In this document: piece after piece, positions 1 to 9,102 of the stretch
How positions within the stretch are numbered: position 1 is the stretch's first letter
Layout: each line of letters opens with the position of its first letter
Assembly: GCF_900112085.1 (NCBI RefSeq)
Contig: NZ_FOJY01000007.1
Location: 99,963-163,962 of the forward strand
DNA from: Acetitomaculum ruminis DSM 5522
Lineage (GTDB): Bacteria; Bacillota; Clostridia; Lachnospirales; Lachnospiraceae
Reading direction: 5' to 3'
DNA length: 64,000 nt
The notes under the pieces: model-generated
The model's database searches: none
Told to the model about the DNA's origin: nothing
What the model saw: only the letters and a program-made list of their open reading frames with translations
Made by a program: the position numbers and the translations under genes

Positions 1-291
1 ATTACTTTATATGCACAGTGGACTCCTGTTAAATATAACTTAAAGTTTGACAGAAACGGAGGAAATCCTGATACAAGTAAATATTATATGTACTGGGTAA
101 ATAATTTGACCTATGATGTTACTTATAAGGTGGCAGCGTGTAATTATGTAAAATCGGGTTATATATTTACCGGCTGGAATACCAAGGCAAACGGAAAGGG
201 AACAGCAGTATCAGATAAAGGAAGTTATAAAAATTTAACAGATATAAACGGTGCTACAGTTACCTTGTATGCTCAATGGAAAAAGAAATAA
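1..291 (+). CDS. C-terminal end of a repeat-containing surface protein (partial)
   Basis: The reading frame is open from the first base of the window, so only the C-terminal 96 residues are seen. Two copies of the motif LYAQW end successive units, and between them lie a GYIFTGWNTKANG-type motif and short beta-strand stretches. This is the pattern of the Listeria-Bacteroides repeat (InlB B-repeat, Flg_new family), a small beta-grasp unit strung along secreted or wall-bound proteins of Firmicutes. The protein ends with a lysine-rich tail (WKKK) and no LPxTG sorting signal, so any wall anchor must lie upstream or be absent. An ATG at 88 is internal to the frame and not a likely start. The substrate or binding partner cannot be told from this fragment. 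Confidence 0.75.
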   Translation: MTLYAQWTPVKYNLKFDRNGGNPDTSKYYMYWVNNLTYDVTYKVAACNYVKSGYIFTGWNTKANGKGTAVSDKGSYKNLTDINGATVTLYAQWKKK

Positions 292-307
292 AAATATGCT
301 AAAAAAA

Positions 308-340
308 GAAGCTATCAAAAGGGATAGCTTCTTCTCTTAT
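308..340. terminator. Bidirectional intrinsic terminator
   Basis: A perfect 9-bp stem (GAAGCTATC / GATAGCTTC) with a 6-nt loop sits between the convergent surface-protein gene and lysA. Seven A residues precede it and a T-rich stretch follows, so it can end transcription from both sides. Confidence 0.8.
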
Positions 341-350
341 AAAAATAAAT

Positions 351-1634
351 TTACTTTCCGGCGTTATAATCCACATCTTTTAATATATCGCTAAAGTCGA
401 AGGTGGCAAAATAATCCTTTGGAGTTTCAGCCCTTCTTATCATTATTACTTCACCATTTTCTTTTAATAAAAGCTCAGCCGAGCGAAGCTTTCCATTATA
501 GTTATATCCCATGGAAAATCCGTGGGCTCCGGTATCATGAATAAAAAGGTAATCTCCAATATCAATTTTTGGCAATATTCTGTCAACTGCGAATTTATCG
601 TTGTTTTCACATAAAGAGCCGGTTACATCATAGGTATGATCGCAAATATCATTTTCTTTTCCTAAAACAGTAATGTGGTGATAAGCTCCGTACATGGCAG
701 GTCTCATTAAGTTTACGGCACAGGCATCCACACCGATGTATTCTTTGTGGGTATGTTTTTCATGAATAGCCTGTGTAACCAGACCTCCATAAGGAGCCAG
801 CATAAATCTTCCCATTTCAGTATAAATGGCAACATCTCCAAGTCCTGCCGGAACTAAAATTTCATCATATACTTCATGAACTGCAGAACCGATAGCTTTT
901 ATGTCATTAGGCTCTTGATCAGGTGTATAAGGAATTCCCACTCCACCTGAGAGATTTATGAATTTAATGTCACAGCCTGTAGCCTCTTTTAATTCCACAA
1001 CTGTTTCAAAAAGAGTTTTTGCCAGGGTTGGATAGTATTCATTGGTAACGGTATTGCTGGCTAAAAATGCATGCACACCAAAATATTTAACTCCTTTTTT
1101 CTTAAGAATTCTAAAGCCTTCAAAAAGCTGATCCTTAGTAAAGCCGTATTTTGCATCTCCGGGATTATCCATAATGCTGTTTGAAATGGTAAAAAGCCCC
1201 CCCGGATTAAAACGGCAACTAATGGTTTCAGGTAATGAGGCAACATCCTCTAAAAATTTTATATGGGTAATATCATCCAGATTAATGGTTGCATTTATCT
1301 GTCTTGCATAAACATATTCCTCGGCAGGTGTATCATTTGAAGAAAACATTATGTCATTTCCACTAAATCCCAAAGCTTGTGCCATCATAAGTTCAGTAAG
1401 AGAAGAACAGTCACAACCACAGCCATATTCCTTTAAAATGTTTAAAATGTACGGGTTAGGAGTGGCCTTGACAGCAAAATATTCCTTAAAACCCTTATTC
1501 CAGGAAAATGCTTCTTTTACGGCTTTGGCATTTTCACGGATGCCTTTTTCATCATAGATATGAAAAGGGGTAGGATATTTTTTTACCATGTCTAAAACCT
1601 GTTCTTTAGTGACAAAAGGTATTTTTGTGTTCAT
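351..1634 (-). CDS. lysA: Diaminopimelate decarboxylase
   Basis: Fold-type III PLP decarboxylase that converts meso-diaminopimelate to L-lysine, the last step of lysine synthesis. The 427-residue length fits LysA. The PLP lysine is K56 in FAVKATPN, a glycine-rich phosphate-binding stretch SGGVGIPY lies near 229-236, an EMGRF motif near 273-277, and the active-site cysteine supplied across the dimer is C342 in GSLCENND. The start is supported by AGGAGGAA just upstream (minus strand, about 1640-1647). A related family, carboxynorspermidine decarboxylase, is less likely because of the GSLCE-type site and the C-terminal YNYNGKLRSAE segment. It lies 42 bp downstream of a TrmB-type regulator gene on the same strand and is probably cotranscribed with it. 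Confidence 0.85.
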   Translation of the reverse strand: MNTKIPFVTKEQVLDMVKKYPTPFHIYDEKGIRENAKAVKEAFSWNKGFKEYFAVKATPNPYILNILKEYGCGCDCSSLTELMMAQALGFSGNDIMFSSNDTPAEEYVYARQINATINLDDITHIKFLEDVASLPETISCRFNPGGLFTISNSIMDNPGDAKYGFTKDQLFEGFRILKKKGVKYFGVHAFLASNTVTNEYYPTLAKTLFETVVELKEATGCDIKFINLSGGVGIPYTPDQEPNDIKAIGSAVHEVYDEILVPAGLGDVAIYTEMGRFMLAPYGGLVTQAIHEKHTHKEYIGVDACAVNLMRPAMYGAYHHITVLGKENDICDHTYDVTGSLCENNDKFAVDRILPKIDIGDYLFIHDTGAHGFSMGYNYNGKLRSAELLLKENGEVIMIRRAETPKDYFATFDFSDILKDVDYNAGK

Positions 1635-1676
1635 ATTATTTCCTCCTGTAGATATGTGATTTAAATGTAAAAAAGT

Positions 1677-2375
1677 CTAATAATCTTTTTTTACTAGTTT
1701 AATTTCATTTGCCATATAATCTTTAAACAAAGTGACAAAATTTTTGTGTTCGGAATAAAGTGCACTGCTTTCTTTTCCAAATCCATAGTCGCCTGTAATA
1801 ACCCTTTTAGAATCAGTAATAACCCCAATTTGATTTTTTTTATCATTTGTAATGTAGGTTATTACACCTTCAATATCAAAATCTTTTTCGCTAAGAATAC
1901 TTATTTTAATATTTCTTTTTACTGCTTTTATCAGGTCATCTCTAAAACAATCAAGAAGGTCTGAATTCATTGAAATATAAAGTCTAAGCTTTGTCTGTTC
2001 CATCATTGTATGAATTTTGTTTTTAATATTTTCATCTCCGTTTATGGTGACATAGCCTTCCTCAAAAGACCTTTTTTTGGGGAGATTATTTATTAGAAAA
2101 TCTCTGTCTTCGTAGAGATTTCGGATTTTGTTATTGCAAAACTCATCTATGGGAACAATGGTATATTTTTTTGAATCCCCTTCTATAATAAAAGCAGCTC
2201 CCTTGTCTACAAGACTTTTTAAGCTGGAATAAGCATTGGAACGGGAGATTCCTGTTTGCTTTGCAACTTCATATCCTGTTAAACAGTCATTTTTACAAAG
2301 AGTTATATAAATAGCTGCCTCCTGCCTGGTAAGGGAAAAGGCAGTCAGTTTACTGATTAAGATTTCTGTATTCAT
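1677..2375 (-). CDS. TrmB-family transcriptional regulator
   Basis: 232-residue protein with an N-terminal winged helix-turn-helix of the TrmB type (about residues 10-80; LTRQEAAIYITL followed by TGYEVAKQTGISRSNAYSSL). The C-terminal part (about 105-225) looks like the phospholipase-D-like effector module found in TrmB proteins, with strands such as LRLYISMN and IKISILSE. TrmB proteins usually sense sugars or other small ligands and are better known in archaea. Here the gene is directly upstream of lysA in the same direction, so it may regulate lysine supply or be autoregulated; that link is inference from position. The ATG at 2375 has GGAG about 7 nt upstream, and a strong promoter lies 40-65 bp upstream. 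Confidence 0.8.
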   Translation of the reverse strand: MNTEILISKLTAFSLTRQEAAIYITLCKNDCLTGYEVAKQTGISRSNAYSSLKSLVDKGAAFIIEGDSKKYTIVPIDEFCNNKIRNLYEDRDFLINNLPKKRSFEEGYVTINGDENIKNKIHTMMEQTKLRLYISMNSDLLDCFRDDLIKAVKRNIKISILSEKDFDIEGVITYITNDKKNQIGVITDSKRVITGDYGFGKESSALYSEHKNFVTLFKDYMANEIKLVKKDY

Positions 2376-2411
2376 CCATGCTCCTTTAAAATAGTAGTTC
2401 TATTTGAGAAA

Positions 2412-2440
2412 ACTATATTACCTATATAACACTTTGTCAA
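2412..2440 (-). promoter_or_regulatory. Sigma-A promoter for the trmB-like/lysA unit
   Basis: On the minus strand TTGACA (2435-2440) is followed by a 17-bp spacer and TATAGT (2412-2417). The match to consensus is 11 of 12. It is correctly placed for the regulator start at 2375. Confidence 0.8.
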
Positions 2441-2621
2441 GGTAAAATGATGAAATATTTTATCAATTATTCTTTTTAATATAATAAAAATTAAAAAATT
2501 ACCGTTGAAAAGAAGAAAATTGTATAAAAATTGATGGAATTGTGTATAAAGCCGGGAAATAAGAAGCCGATAATATAGATGAGGGATTATTTTTGTTTTC
2601 ATGAATGGAGATGATTGTAGT

Positions 2622-3182
2622 ATGTCACTGATTTTAAATATAGGTAACCTTGTTAAAGATGAAAACTCAAAAGATAAAGATAATGTAAAAAACAAAAACA
2701 TTTTGACTCTTGCGTCAAAGGAATCAGATTTAGATGATGAAAAAGTTCAAAGCAAACTTGCAAAAATCAAGGCAAAATTAATGTCAGGAAAAAGGCTTTC
2801 CAGAAAAGAAATGGAATTTTTAAGACAATATGATAACGAATTGTATATGCTTGCACTTAAAATGGAAAGACTTAGAAAAACAGTTGAAAATCAGCTTAAA
2901 AGCTGTAAATCAAAAGAAGAAGTATCTATTGTTATAACCCGTTTTTTATCCGGTTTAAACAAAAATGACCCGGAATTTCAAATTAAGGCCAATACAATAA
3001 ATGAAGCGGCAAAGGAATTTATGAAAACGGACAGATATAATAATCTTCCGGAAACTACGCAGGAAGCAAAGAAGCAAAAAGACAATGACAAAGACACATT
3101 TACCCTAAGCAAGGACTTGAAAAAAGAAAATGAACCCTGGATTGAAATTAATGAATTTTCCTATCAGGAAATGTATGAATAA
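2622..3182 (+). CDS. Conserved hypothetical protein, charged and helical
   Basis: A 186-residue protein not recognised as a named family. The start at 2622 (MSLILNIGNL) is preferred to an in-frame ATG at 2601 because GGAG lies 11 nt upstream of it, whereas 2601 has no clear ribosome binding site. After about 25 disordered residues (Lys/Asp/Asn-rich) there is a helical core (about 45-145) with the pattern SGKRLSRKEMEFLRQYDNELY. That phrase is typical of small Lachnospiraceae proteins of unknown role. The C-terminus is again charged and ends EFSYQEMYE. There is no signal peptide or membrane segment, so it is probably cytoplasmic. It is monocistronic, between the divergent trmB-like gene and polA. 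Confidence 0.6.
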   Translation: MSLILNIGNLVKDENSKDKDNVKNKNILTLASKESDLDDEKVQSKLAKIKAKLMSGKRLSRKEMEFLRQYDNELYMLALKMERLRKTVENQLKSCKSKEEVSIVITRFLSGLNKNDPEFQIKANTINEAAKEFMKTDRYNNLPETTQEAKKQKDNDKDTFTLSKDLKKENEPWIEINEFSYQEMYE

Positions 3183-3194
3183 ACCTATCTTTTC

Positions 3195-3223
3195 TTTGCA
3201 TTGACTTTAATCAATGTTATAAT
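3195..3223 (+). promoter_or_regulatory. Probable polA promoter
   Basis: TTTGCA (3195-3200), a 17-bp spacer and a perfect TATAAT (3218-3223) lie about 55-70 bp upstream of the polA start. Confidence 0.55.
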
Positions 3224-3279
3224 TAATTCAGGACTGTTTAAAAAATAAAAATGACAGTCAAGTATGGAATTTATCGGAA

Positions 3280-5925
3280 ATGGGAGGAACTTTGAAAGAA
3301 AAAATTGTTTTAATCGACGGACACAGCATACTAAACAGGGCCTTCTATGGAATACCTGCTCTTACTAATTCTAAGGGAATATACACAAATGGAGTTTATG
3401 GTTTCTTAAATATCATGTTCAAACTTATAGATGAGGAAAATCCACAATATCTTGCAGTGGCATTCGATACCTCAAAACCCACATTTAGACACGAGATGTT
3501 TAAAGAATACAAAGGAACCAGAAAGCCGACTCCTAAAGAGCTTTCTAGTCAGGTTCCTTTAATAAAAGAAGTTTTATCGGCAATGAATATCTTTATAATC
3601 TCAAAAGCCGGATTAGAGGCTGATGATCTTATAGGAACCATGGCTGAATATTCTAGAAATAAAGGGCTAGATGTAGTTATAATTTCCGGAGACAGAGATC
3701 TTCTCCAGTTAGTCAAAGATGATGTAAAACTTAGAATACCTAAAACCACAAGAAACGGTACTACGGTAGAAAACTATTACCCGGATGATGTAATAGAAAA
3801 ATATCAGCTAAAACCGGCTCAGATTATTGATCTTAAATCCCTTATGGGAGATAGTGCTGACAATATACCGGGGATTCCGGGAGTTGGTGAGAAAACAGCC
3901 ACAAAAATATTGTTAGAATACGAAACTTTGGAAAAAGCCTATGAAAATGTTGATAATCTTAAGCCTCCAAAGGCATCAAAATCCCTAAAAGAAAATTATG
4001 ATTTGGCTGTCTTAAGTAAAAAATTAGCCACAATCAATACAAAAGCGGACATAGAATTTGATATTGAAAATGCTAAACTGGGAAGCATGTTTAATGAAAA
4101 TTCAAAAGAAAAATTTGTGGAGCTGGAGTTTAAAAATCTTCTTTCCCGTTTCAGTTTTGAAGATGAAAAAGAAAAAATTGAAAGAAAATTTGAACATATA
4201 GTAACTTTAAAAGCCTTAGATGAATTTTTAAACGAAGCAAAAAAGGCAAAGGAAATCGGAACAGGTATGGCTTATGAAAAGAAATTATATGGATTTTCAA
4301 TAGCTTTTGACGAAAGAAATGCCTTTATTGAAGTAAATGATGAAATAAAAGAAGATGAGCTTTGTGAAAAAATCAAAGAGTTGATTATTGCCTCAAAATC
4401 CGCCTCTTTTATGGATTTAAAGGGAATTTTAAAGGTCATAAATCTTGAAAAATTTGAAAATAAATATCTGGATCTTTCCATTGGAGCTTATCTTATAAAC
4501 CCTATCGGAGGAAGTTATTCTTACGAAGATCTGGCAGGGATTTATTTAAATGAAAGTCTGGAAAGTCCTAAAGAATTATTATTAAAAAATTCTATCGAAA
4601 AAACCTTTAAAGAAGATAAAAAAAGGGTTCTTACCCTTACTTGCTATCAGGCCATGACGGCACTTTTGGCAAAGAATATTATCTTTGAAAAATTAAAGGA
4701 AATGGAAATGTCAGATTTGTATTTTAACATGGAAGGTCCTCTTATTTTCGTTTTGGATGCCATGGAAAAAGAAGGCATGTTAGTTAAAAGGGAGGCTTTA
4801 AAGGAATATGGAGACAGTCTGGTGGGACGAATTAACCAACTGGAAAAGTCCATTTACGAAAAAGCCGGAGAAGAATTTAATATTAATTCACCAAAGCAGT
4901 TGGGAGTTATATTGTTTGAAAAACTTCAAATGCCCAATGCGAAAAAAACAAAAACCGGATACTCCACCTCAGCAGATATTTTAGAAAAACTGGCAGGAGA
5001 ATATCCGATTGTAAATGAAATATTAGAATACCGGACCCTTGCCAAATTAAAATCCACCTATGCAGACGGCCTTGCAAATTACATTGGTAAGGATGAGAGA
5101 ATACATTCAAATTTCAATCAAACTATTACGGCTACCGGAAGAATAAGCTCTACAGAGCCTAATTTACAAAATATTCCAATAAAGCTGGAACTTGGAAGAC
5201 TTATAAGAAAGGTATTCGTTCCAAAGGATGGTTTTATATTTTTAGATGCGGATTATTCTCAGATAGAATTAAGAGTACTGGCTCATATGTCAGGCGATGA
5301 AACCTTGATAGATGCCTACAGAAATTCTAAAGATATACATAAGGCGACGGCAGCGAGTGTATTTAATATTCCTATTGAAGAAGTAACGCCTCTTCAAAGA
5401 AGGAATGCCAAAGCTGTAAACTTCGGTATCATTTATGGTATGAGTGCTTTCGGTTTAGGTCAGGATTTAGGCATATCAAACAAAGAGGCAGCAGATTATA
5501 TTGAAAAGTATTATAATGCATATCCGAAGATAAAAATGTTTTTAGATGGTTTAGTGGCATCTGCCAGAGAAAAGGGTTATTCCATTACCATGTTTAACAG
5601 GCGAAGACCTATGCCGGAACTTAAGGCTTCTAATTTTATGCAAAGAAGTTTTGGAGAAAGAACGGCAAAGAATTCACCTATTCAAGGTAGCGCAGCAGAT
5701 ATTATAAAAATAGCCATGATAGAAGTGTATGAGGAATTAAAAAAGAGAAATCTTAAGTCAAAACTTATATTATCGGTACATGATGAATTGCTGGTGGAAA
5801 CAGCCCTTGAAGAAGTAGAAGAAGTTAAGAAAATTCTTACAGAAAAAATGATGGGTGCAGCTAAACTTCAGGTACCCCTTGAAATAGAACTTGAAACCGG
5901 AACAAATTGGTATGAAGCAAAATAG
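3280..5925 (+). CDS. polA: DNA polymerase I
   Basis: Fills gaps and removes RNA primers in replication and repair. Residues 1-290 are the 5'-3' nuclease (DGHSILNRAFYG, EADDLIGT, SGDRDLL, GDSADNIPGIPGVG). Residues 300-480 are a 3'-5' exonuclease fold in which the DxE proofreading motif is missing (the equivalent segment reads GTGMAYEKK), as in Bacillus Pol I. Residues 500-881 are the polymerase, with motif A DADYSQIELR near 655, motif B RRNAKAVNFGIIYG near 707, and motif C SVHDELLVE near 832. The listed ATG has no ribosome binding site. A TTG at 3292, just after GGGAGG at 3282-3287, would give a protein starting (M)KEKIVLIDGH, which matches family N-termini better. The gene is 12 bp upstream of the coaE-ftsA fusion. 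Confidence 0.95.
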   Translation: MGGTLKEKIVLIDGHSILNRAFYGIPALTNSKGIYTNGVYGFLNIMFKLIDEENPQYLAVAFDTSKPTFRHEMFKEYKGTRKPTPKELSSQVPLIKEVLSAMNIFIISKAGLEADDLIGTMAEYSRNKGLDVVIISGDRDLLQLVKDDVKLRIPKTTRNGTTVENYYPDDVIEKYQLKPAQIIDLKSLMGDSADNIPGIPGVGEKTATKILLEYETLEKAYENVDNLKPPKASKSLKENYDLAVLSKKLATINTKADIEFDIENAKLGSMFNENSKEKFVELEFKNLLSRFSFEDEKEKIERKFEHIVTLKALDEFLNEAKKAKEIGTGMAYEKKLYGFSIAFDERNAFIEVNDEIKEDELCEKIKELIIASKSASFMDLKGILKVINLEKFENKYLDLSIGAYLINPIGGSYSYEDLAGIYLNESLESPKELLLKNSIEKTFKEDKKRVLTLTCYQAMTALLAKNIIFEKLKEMEMSDLYFNMEGPLIFVLDAMEKEGMLVKREALKEYGDSLVGRINQLEKSIYEKAGEEFNINSPKQLGVILFEKLQMPNAKKTKTGYSTSADILEKLAGEYPIVNEILEYRTLAKLKSTYADGLANYIGKDERIHSNFNQTITATGRISSTEPNLQNIPIKLELGRLIRKVFVPKDGFIFLDADYSQIELRVLAHMSGDETLIDAYRNSKDIHKATAASVFNIPIEEVTPLQRRNAKAVNFGIIYGMSAFGLGQDLGISNKEAADYIEKYYNAYPKIKMFLDGLVASAREKGYSITMFNRRRPMPELKASNFMQRSFGERTAKNSPIQGSAADIIKIAMIEVYEELKKRNLKSKLILSVHDELLVETALEEVEEVKKILTEKMMGAAKLQVPLEIELETGTNWYEAK

Positions 5926-5937
5926 GAGTGTAGTATT

Positions 5938-8900
5938 ATGAAAGTTATTGGTGTAACTGGCGGAGTTGGAGCAGGAAAGTCCAAAATTTTGGATTACATT
6001 AAGGAAAACTATAATGTAAAAGTTGTAAAAGCAGATGAGATTGGCTCAATGCTTATGGGGAAAGGACAGATATGTTACTTTAAAATTGTAGCAGAATTTG
6101 GAACTGAAATCCTGGATGAAGAGATGGATATTGACAAGGAAAAAATGGCAAATCTTATTTTCAATGATGAAAATTTAAGAGATAAAATTAATAATATTGT
6201 CCATCCGGAAGTGTTTAAATATGCCAAAAGTGACATAAAGAAAGAAACAAAAGCAGGAGAATATGATGCATATATCTTTGAAGCTGCTTTAATCTTAGGT
6301 AGTGGCTATGAGCCAATGTTTGATGATATCTGGTATATTTATTCTTCTGAAGAAATCAGAAAAATCAGATTAAAAGTTACAAGAAAATACGATGATGAAA
6401 AAATCGAGAGTATATTTAAAAGTCAGCTTTCCGATGAAGAATTCAGAGATAATACAACTGTTCAGATTGACAACGAAGGAAACTTTGACATAACAACTGC
6501 CCAGGTTGATGAAGCTTTAAGTGGTATTCCGAAAAAAGCAAGGCCAATAAAGGCAGTTGCACCTGTTAGAAATAATGTGGATGTTGACGGAAAAGAGTAT
6601 GTATTCGGACTTGATATCGGAACCAGAAATGTTGTGGGAACCGTTGGATATATGGAAAATGAGAGTTTTCATATAGTGGCAATGAAGTCAAAACAGCATG
6701 AAACAAGGGCAATGATTGATGGTCAAATTCACGATATTACCAAGGTTGGAAAAACAGTTAGGAAAATAAAAGATGAACTTGAAAAAGAGCTTGATATGAA
6801 GCTTACCCAGGCTTGTATTGCAGCAGCAGGTAGAGTTTTAAGGACAGTAACTACCACCATTGATATAGAATTTGAGCAGGAAACTTTAGTTACCGGTGAG
6901 CATATTCATACTTTGGATTTGCTGGGAATTGAAAAGGCACAAAAAGAGCTTAATGAAAACAATGATACTAAATTTAAGTTTTACTGTGTGGGATATACCG
7001 TAATAAAATATTATTTAAACGGAGACATTATTTCGAATCTTGAAAGCCATAAAGCAGAAAAAATCTCCGAAGAGATTATAGTTACCTTCCTTCCTGAGGA
7101 TGTTGTAGACGGTCTTTATGCAGCAGTTAAACATGCTGATATGGAAGTGGCAAATCTTACTTTGGAGCCTATTGCAGCTATTAATATTGCCATTCCACAG
7201 GCATATCGTATGTTAAATATAGCCCTGGTGGATGTGGGAGCAGGTACTTCGGATATTTCCATTACAAGAGATGGAAGTATCATTGCCTATGGAATGATTC
7301 CTCATGCCGGAGATGAAATTACCGAAATACTTGTTCAGCATTATCTTGTTGATTTTAAAACAGCAGAATATATAAAAATAGAATCCGGAAGAAGCGATAC
7401 GGTAACCTACAAAGATATTATGGCAATTTCTCATGAAATAGAATCCAAAGAAGTATGGGAACTTACAAAGGATGTTACGACAGAGATTGCAAAAGAAGTA
7501 TCAGATAAAATAATGGAATTAAACGGTGGAGAACCGGTAAGTGCAGTATTCGTAGTAGGTGGCGGTGGAAAGGTTCATGGCTTCGTAAATGAAATTGCAA
7601 AAGAATTAGAGCTTATGGAGGAGAGAGTTGCCTTAAGAGGAGAAGAAGTTCTAGATGATATTGATTTTATTGATCAGACCATTGAAAAAGATCCTCTTAT
7701 CGTTACTCCTATAGGTATCTGCTTAAATTATTATGAGCAAAGAAACAGCTTTATTTTCGTTCATTTCAATAATGAGAGAATTAAAATATACAATAATAAC
7801 AAGCTTACAGTTGTTGATGCGGCTATGGAGGCAGGATTCCCGAATGATTATCTTTTCCCAAGACGCGGAGCAGAATTAAACTTTACTATTAATGGAAAAC
7901 AACGTATAATAATGGGCGAATTAGGCGAGTCTTCTGTGGTTTGCGTAAACGGAAGAGAAGTAAGCTTAAGTACACCTATTGAGAATAATGATGAAATAGT
8001 CATAAAAGAATCCACAAAAGGCGCTGATGCCCACCATACAATCTCACAGCTTCCTGAACATCAGTCTACATTAAAATTCATAGTAAATGATGTTACAGTG
8101 GTTTGCCCGTGCTTTGCCCAGGTAAACGGAGAGCTTGAGTCAGAATATTATGAGATTATGGATGGCGATGACATTGTAATGAGAAATTATTACACTGTTG
8201 AGCAGCTCTTTGAATTTATGGATATTGCAGTAGATTATTCAACAATTATTTATGTAAATAACAAGGTTGCTGATTTAGAAGACAAAGTCTATGAAAACTT
8301 CTCTGTTGAGTGCTCTTTGATTCCAGATGAGCGTTTAGATGAAGTTGTGGCATCAGAAGTATTTGACTTTGCAGGACTTGACGAATTGGCTGAGGCAGTT
8401 GAAGAGGCTGTGGAAGATGCCAAGGAAGTAAGAGAGTCTTTAGAAGACTCAGATGCTAAAGAAGAAGAAACCAAAGAAGAACTTAAAGAAGAACTTAAAG
8501 AAGAACTTGTAGAAGAAAATACAAGCGAAACAACTTCACAAAGCTTAGAAGAAGTTCCTAAAGCAGAGGAAACAACTGATGTATTATTAGAAGAATCCAA
8601 AGAAGAAGTTGAAAAAACAGCTGAAGCTGATACTGAAAAAGAAACAGTTTCCCAGGAGGAAATTGAAGAAAATACAGAAAATCAAACAGCAGAAAGCATA
8701 GAAGAGACTGAAGTAGAGGCTGACTTTGATGAAGAAAAAGAAGTTTCAGATTCTAAGATAGAGGATACAGCCTCAAATGATATTCAGGCTGAAACTTTGG
8801 AGGAAACAAAAGAAGAAGTTACAAATGAACAGGCACCACTAGAAAGTCCGAGTAAACCTAAAAGCGTGATATTAGACGATGGAAACGGATTTTTAGTATT

Positions 8901-9099
8901 GGTAAATGGCGAAGCTGTAGATTTAAAAGAAAAGAAACATCCTATTTTTATAGATGTATTTGACTATATTGATTTTGATCTCAGTCAGTCTAACGGCAGA
9001 GCAATTATTACCAAGATAAACGGTTTGGATTGTGGCTCCTACAGTGAACCTTTAAAGAAAGGCGATAAGATAGATATATACTGGAAGGAAAGAATCTAA
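5938..9099 (+). CDS. coaE: Dephospho-CoA kinase fused to an FtsA-like ATPase
   Basis: A single 1053-residue frame with two usually separate proteins. Residues 1-197 are dephospho-CoA kinase, the last step of CoA synthesis: P-loop GGVGAGKS (8-15), KADEIG (31-36), NNIVHPEVF (86-93), and the lid/IDNEG region (140-181). Residues 221-600 are an actin-fold FtsA/PilM-type ATPase: phosphate-1 FGLDIGTRN, phosphate-2 LVDVGAGTSD near 430, adenosine motif VVGGGGK near 541. Residues 600-800 are beta-rich with small beta-grasp-like modules, about 810-965 are a Glu-rich linker with tandem KEEL, and about 975-1053 form another compact beta domain ending at IYWKERI. No Shine-Dalgarno or start codon fits a separate ftsA start near 6500-6600. 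Known FtsA proteins link to cell division; the role here is unknown. Downstream walJ begins 3 bp after the stop. Confidence 0.85.
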   Translation: MKVIGVTGGVGAGKSKILDYIKENYNVKVVKADEIGSMLMGKGQICYFKIVAEFGTEILDEEMDIDKEKMANLIFNDENLRDKINNIVHPEVFKYAKSDIKKETKAGEYDAYIFEAALILGSGYEPMFDDIWYIYSSEEIRKIRLKVTRKYDDEKIESIFKSQLSDEEFRDNTTVQIDNEGNFDITTAQVDEALSGIPKKARPIKAVAPVRNNVDVDGKEYVFGLDIGTRNVVGTVGYMENESFHIVAMKSKQHETRAMIDGQIHDITKVGKTVRKIKDELEKELDMKLTQACIAAAGRVLRTVTTTIDIEFEQETLVTGEHIHTLDLLGIEKAQKELNENNDTKFKFYCVGYTVIKYYLNGDIISNLESHKAEKISEEIIVTFLPEDVVDGLYAAVKHADMEVANLTLEPIAAINIAIPQAYRMLNIALVDVGAGTSDISITRDGSIIAYGMIPHAGDEITEILVQHYLVDFKTAEYIKIESGRSDTVTYKDIMAISHEIESKEVWELTKDVTTEIAKEVSDKIMELNGGEPVSAVFVVGGGGKVHGFVNEIAKELELMEERVALRGEEVLDDIDFIDQTIEKDPLIVTPIGICLNYYEQRNSFIFVHFNNERIKIYNNNKLTVVDAAMEAGFPNDYLFPRRGAELNFTINGKQRIIMGELGESSVVCVNGREVSLSTPIENNDEIVIKESTKGADAHHTISQLPEHQSTLKFIVNDVTVVCPCFAQVNGELESEYYEIMDGDDIVMRNYYTVEQLFEFMDIAVDYSTIIYVNNKVADLEDKVYENFSVECSLIPDERLDEVVASEVFDFAGLDELAEAVEEAVEDAKEVRESLEDSDAKEEETKEELKEELKEELVEENTSETTSQSLEEVPKAEETTDVLLEESKEEVEKTAEADTEKETVSQEEIEENTENQTAESIEETEVEADFDEEKEVSDSKIEDTASNDIQAETLEETKEEVTNEQAPLESPSKPKSVILDDGNGFLVLVNGEAVDLKEKKHPIFIDVFDYIDFDLSQSNGRAIITKINGLDCGSYSEPLKKGDKIDIYWKERI
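8473..8508 (+). repeat. Three tandem copies of a 12-bp repeat
   Basis: AAAGAAGAACTT occurs three times in perfect tandem within the acidic linker of the CoaE-FtsA fusion and encodes KEEL three times (residues 846-857). The unit is in frame, so copy-number change would alter linker length without breaking the protein. Confidence 0.9.
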
Positions 9100-9102
9100 A
9101 AA

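Noticed and set aside
8289-8600. Serine-rich open frame on the minus strand
   Set aside because: It is the antisense shadow of the Glu/Lys-rich linker of the CoaE-FtsA fusion, and has no ribosome binding site.
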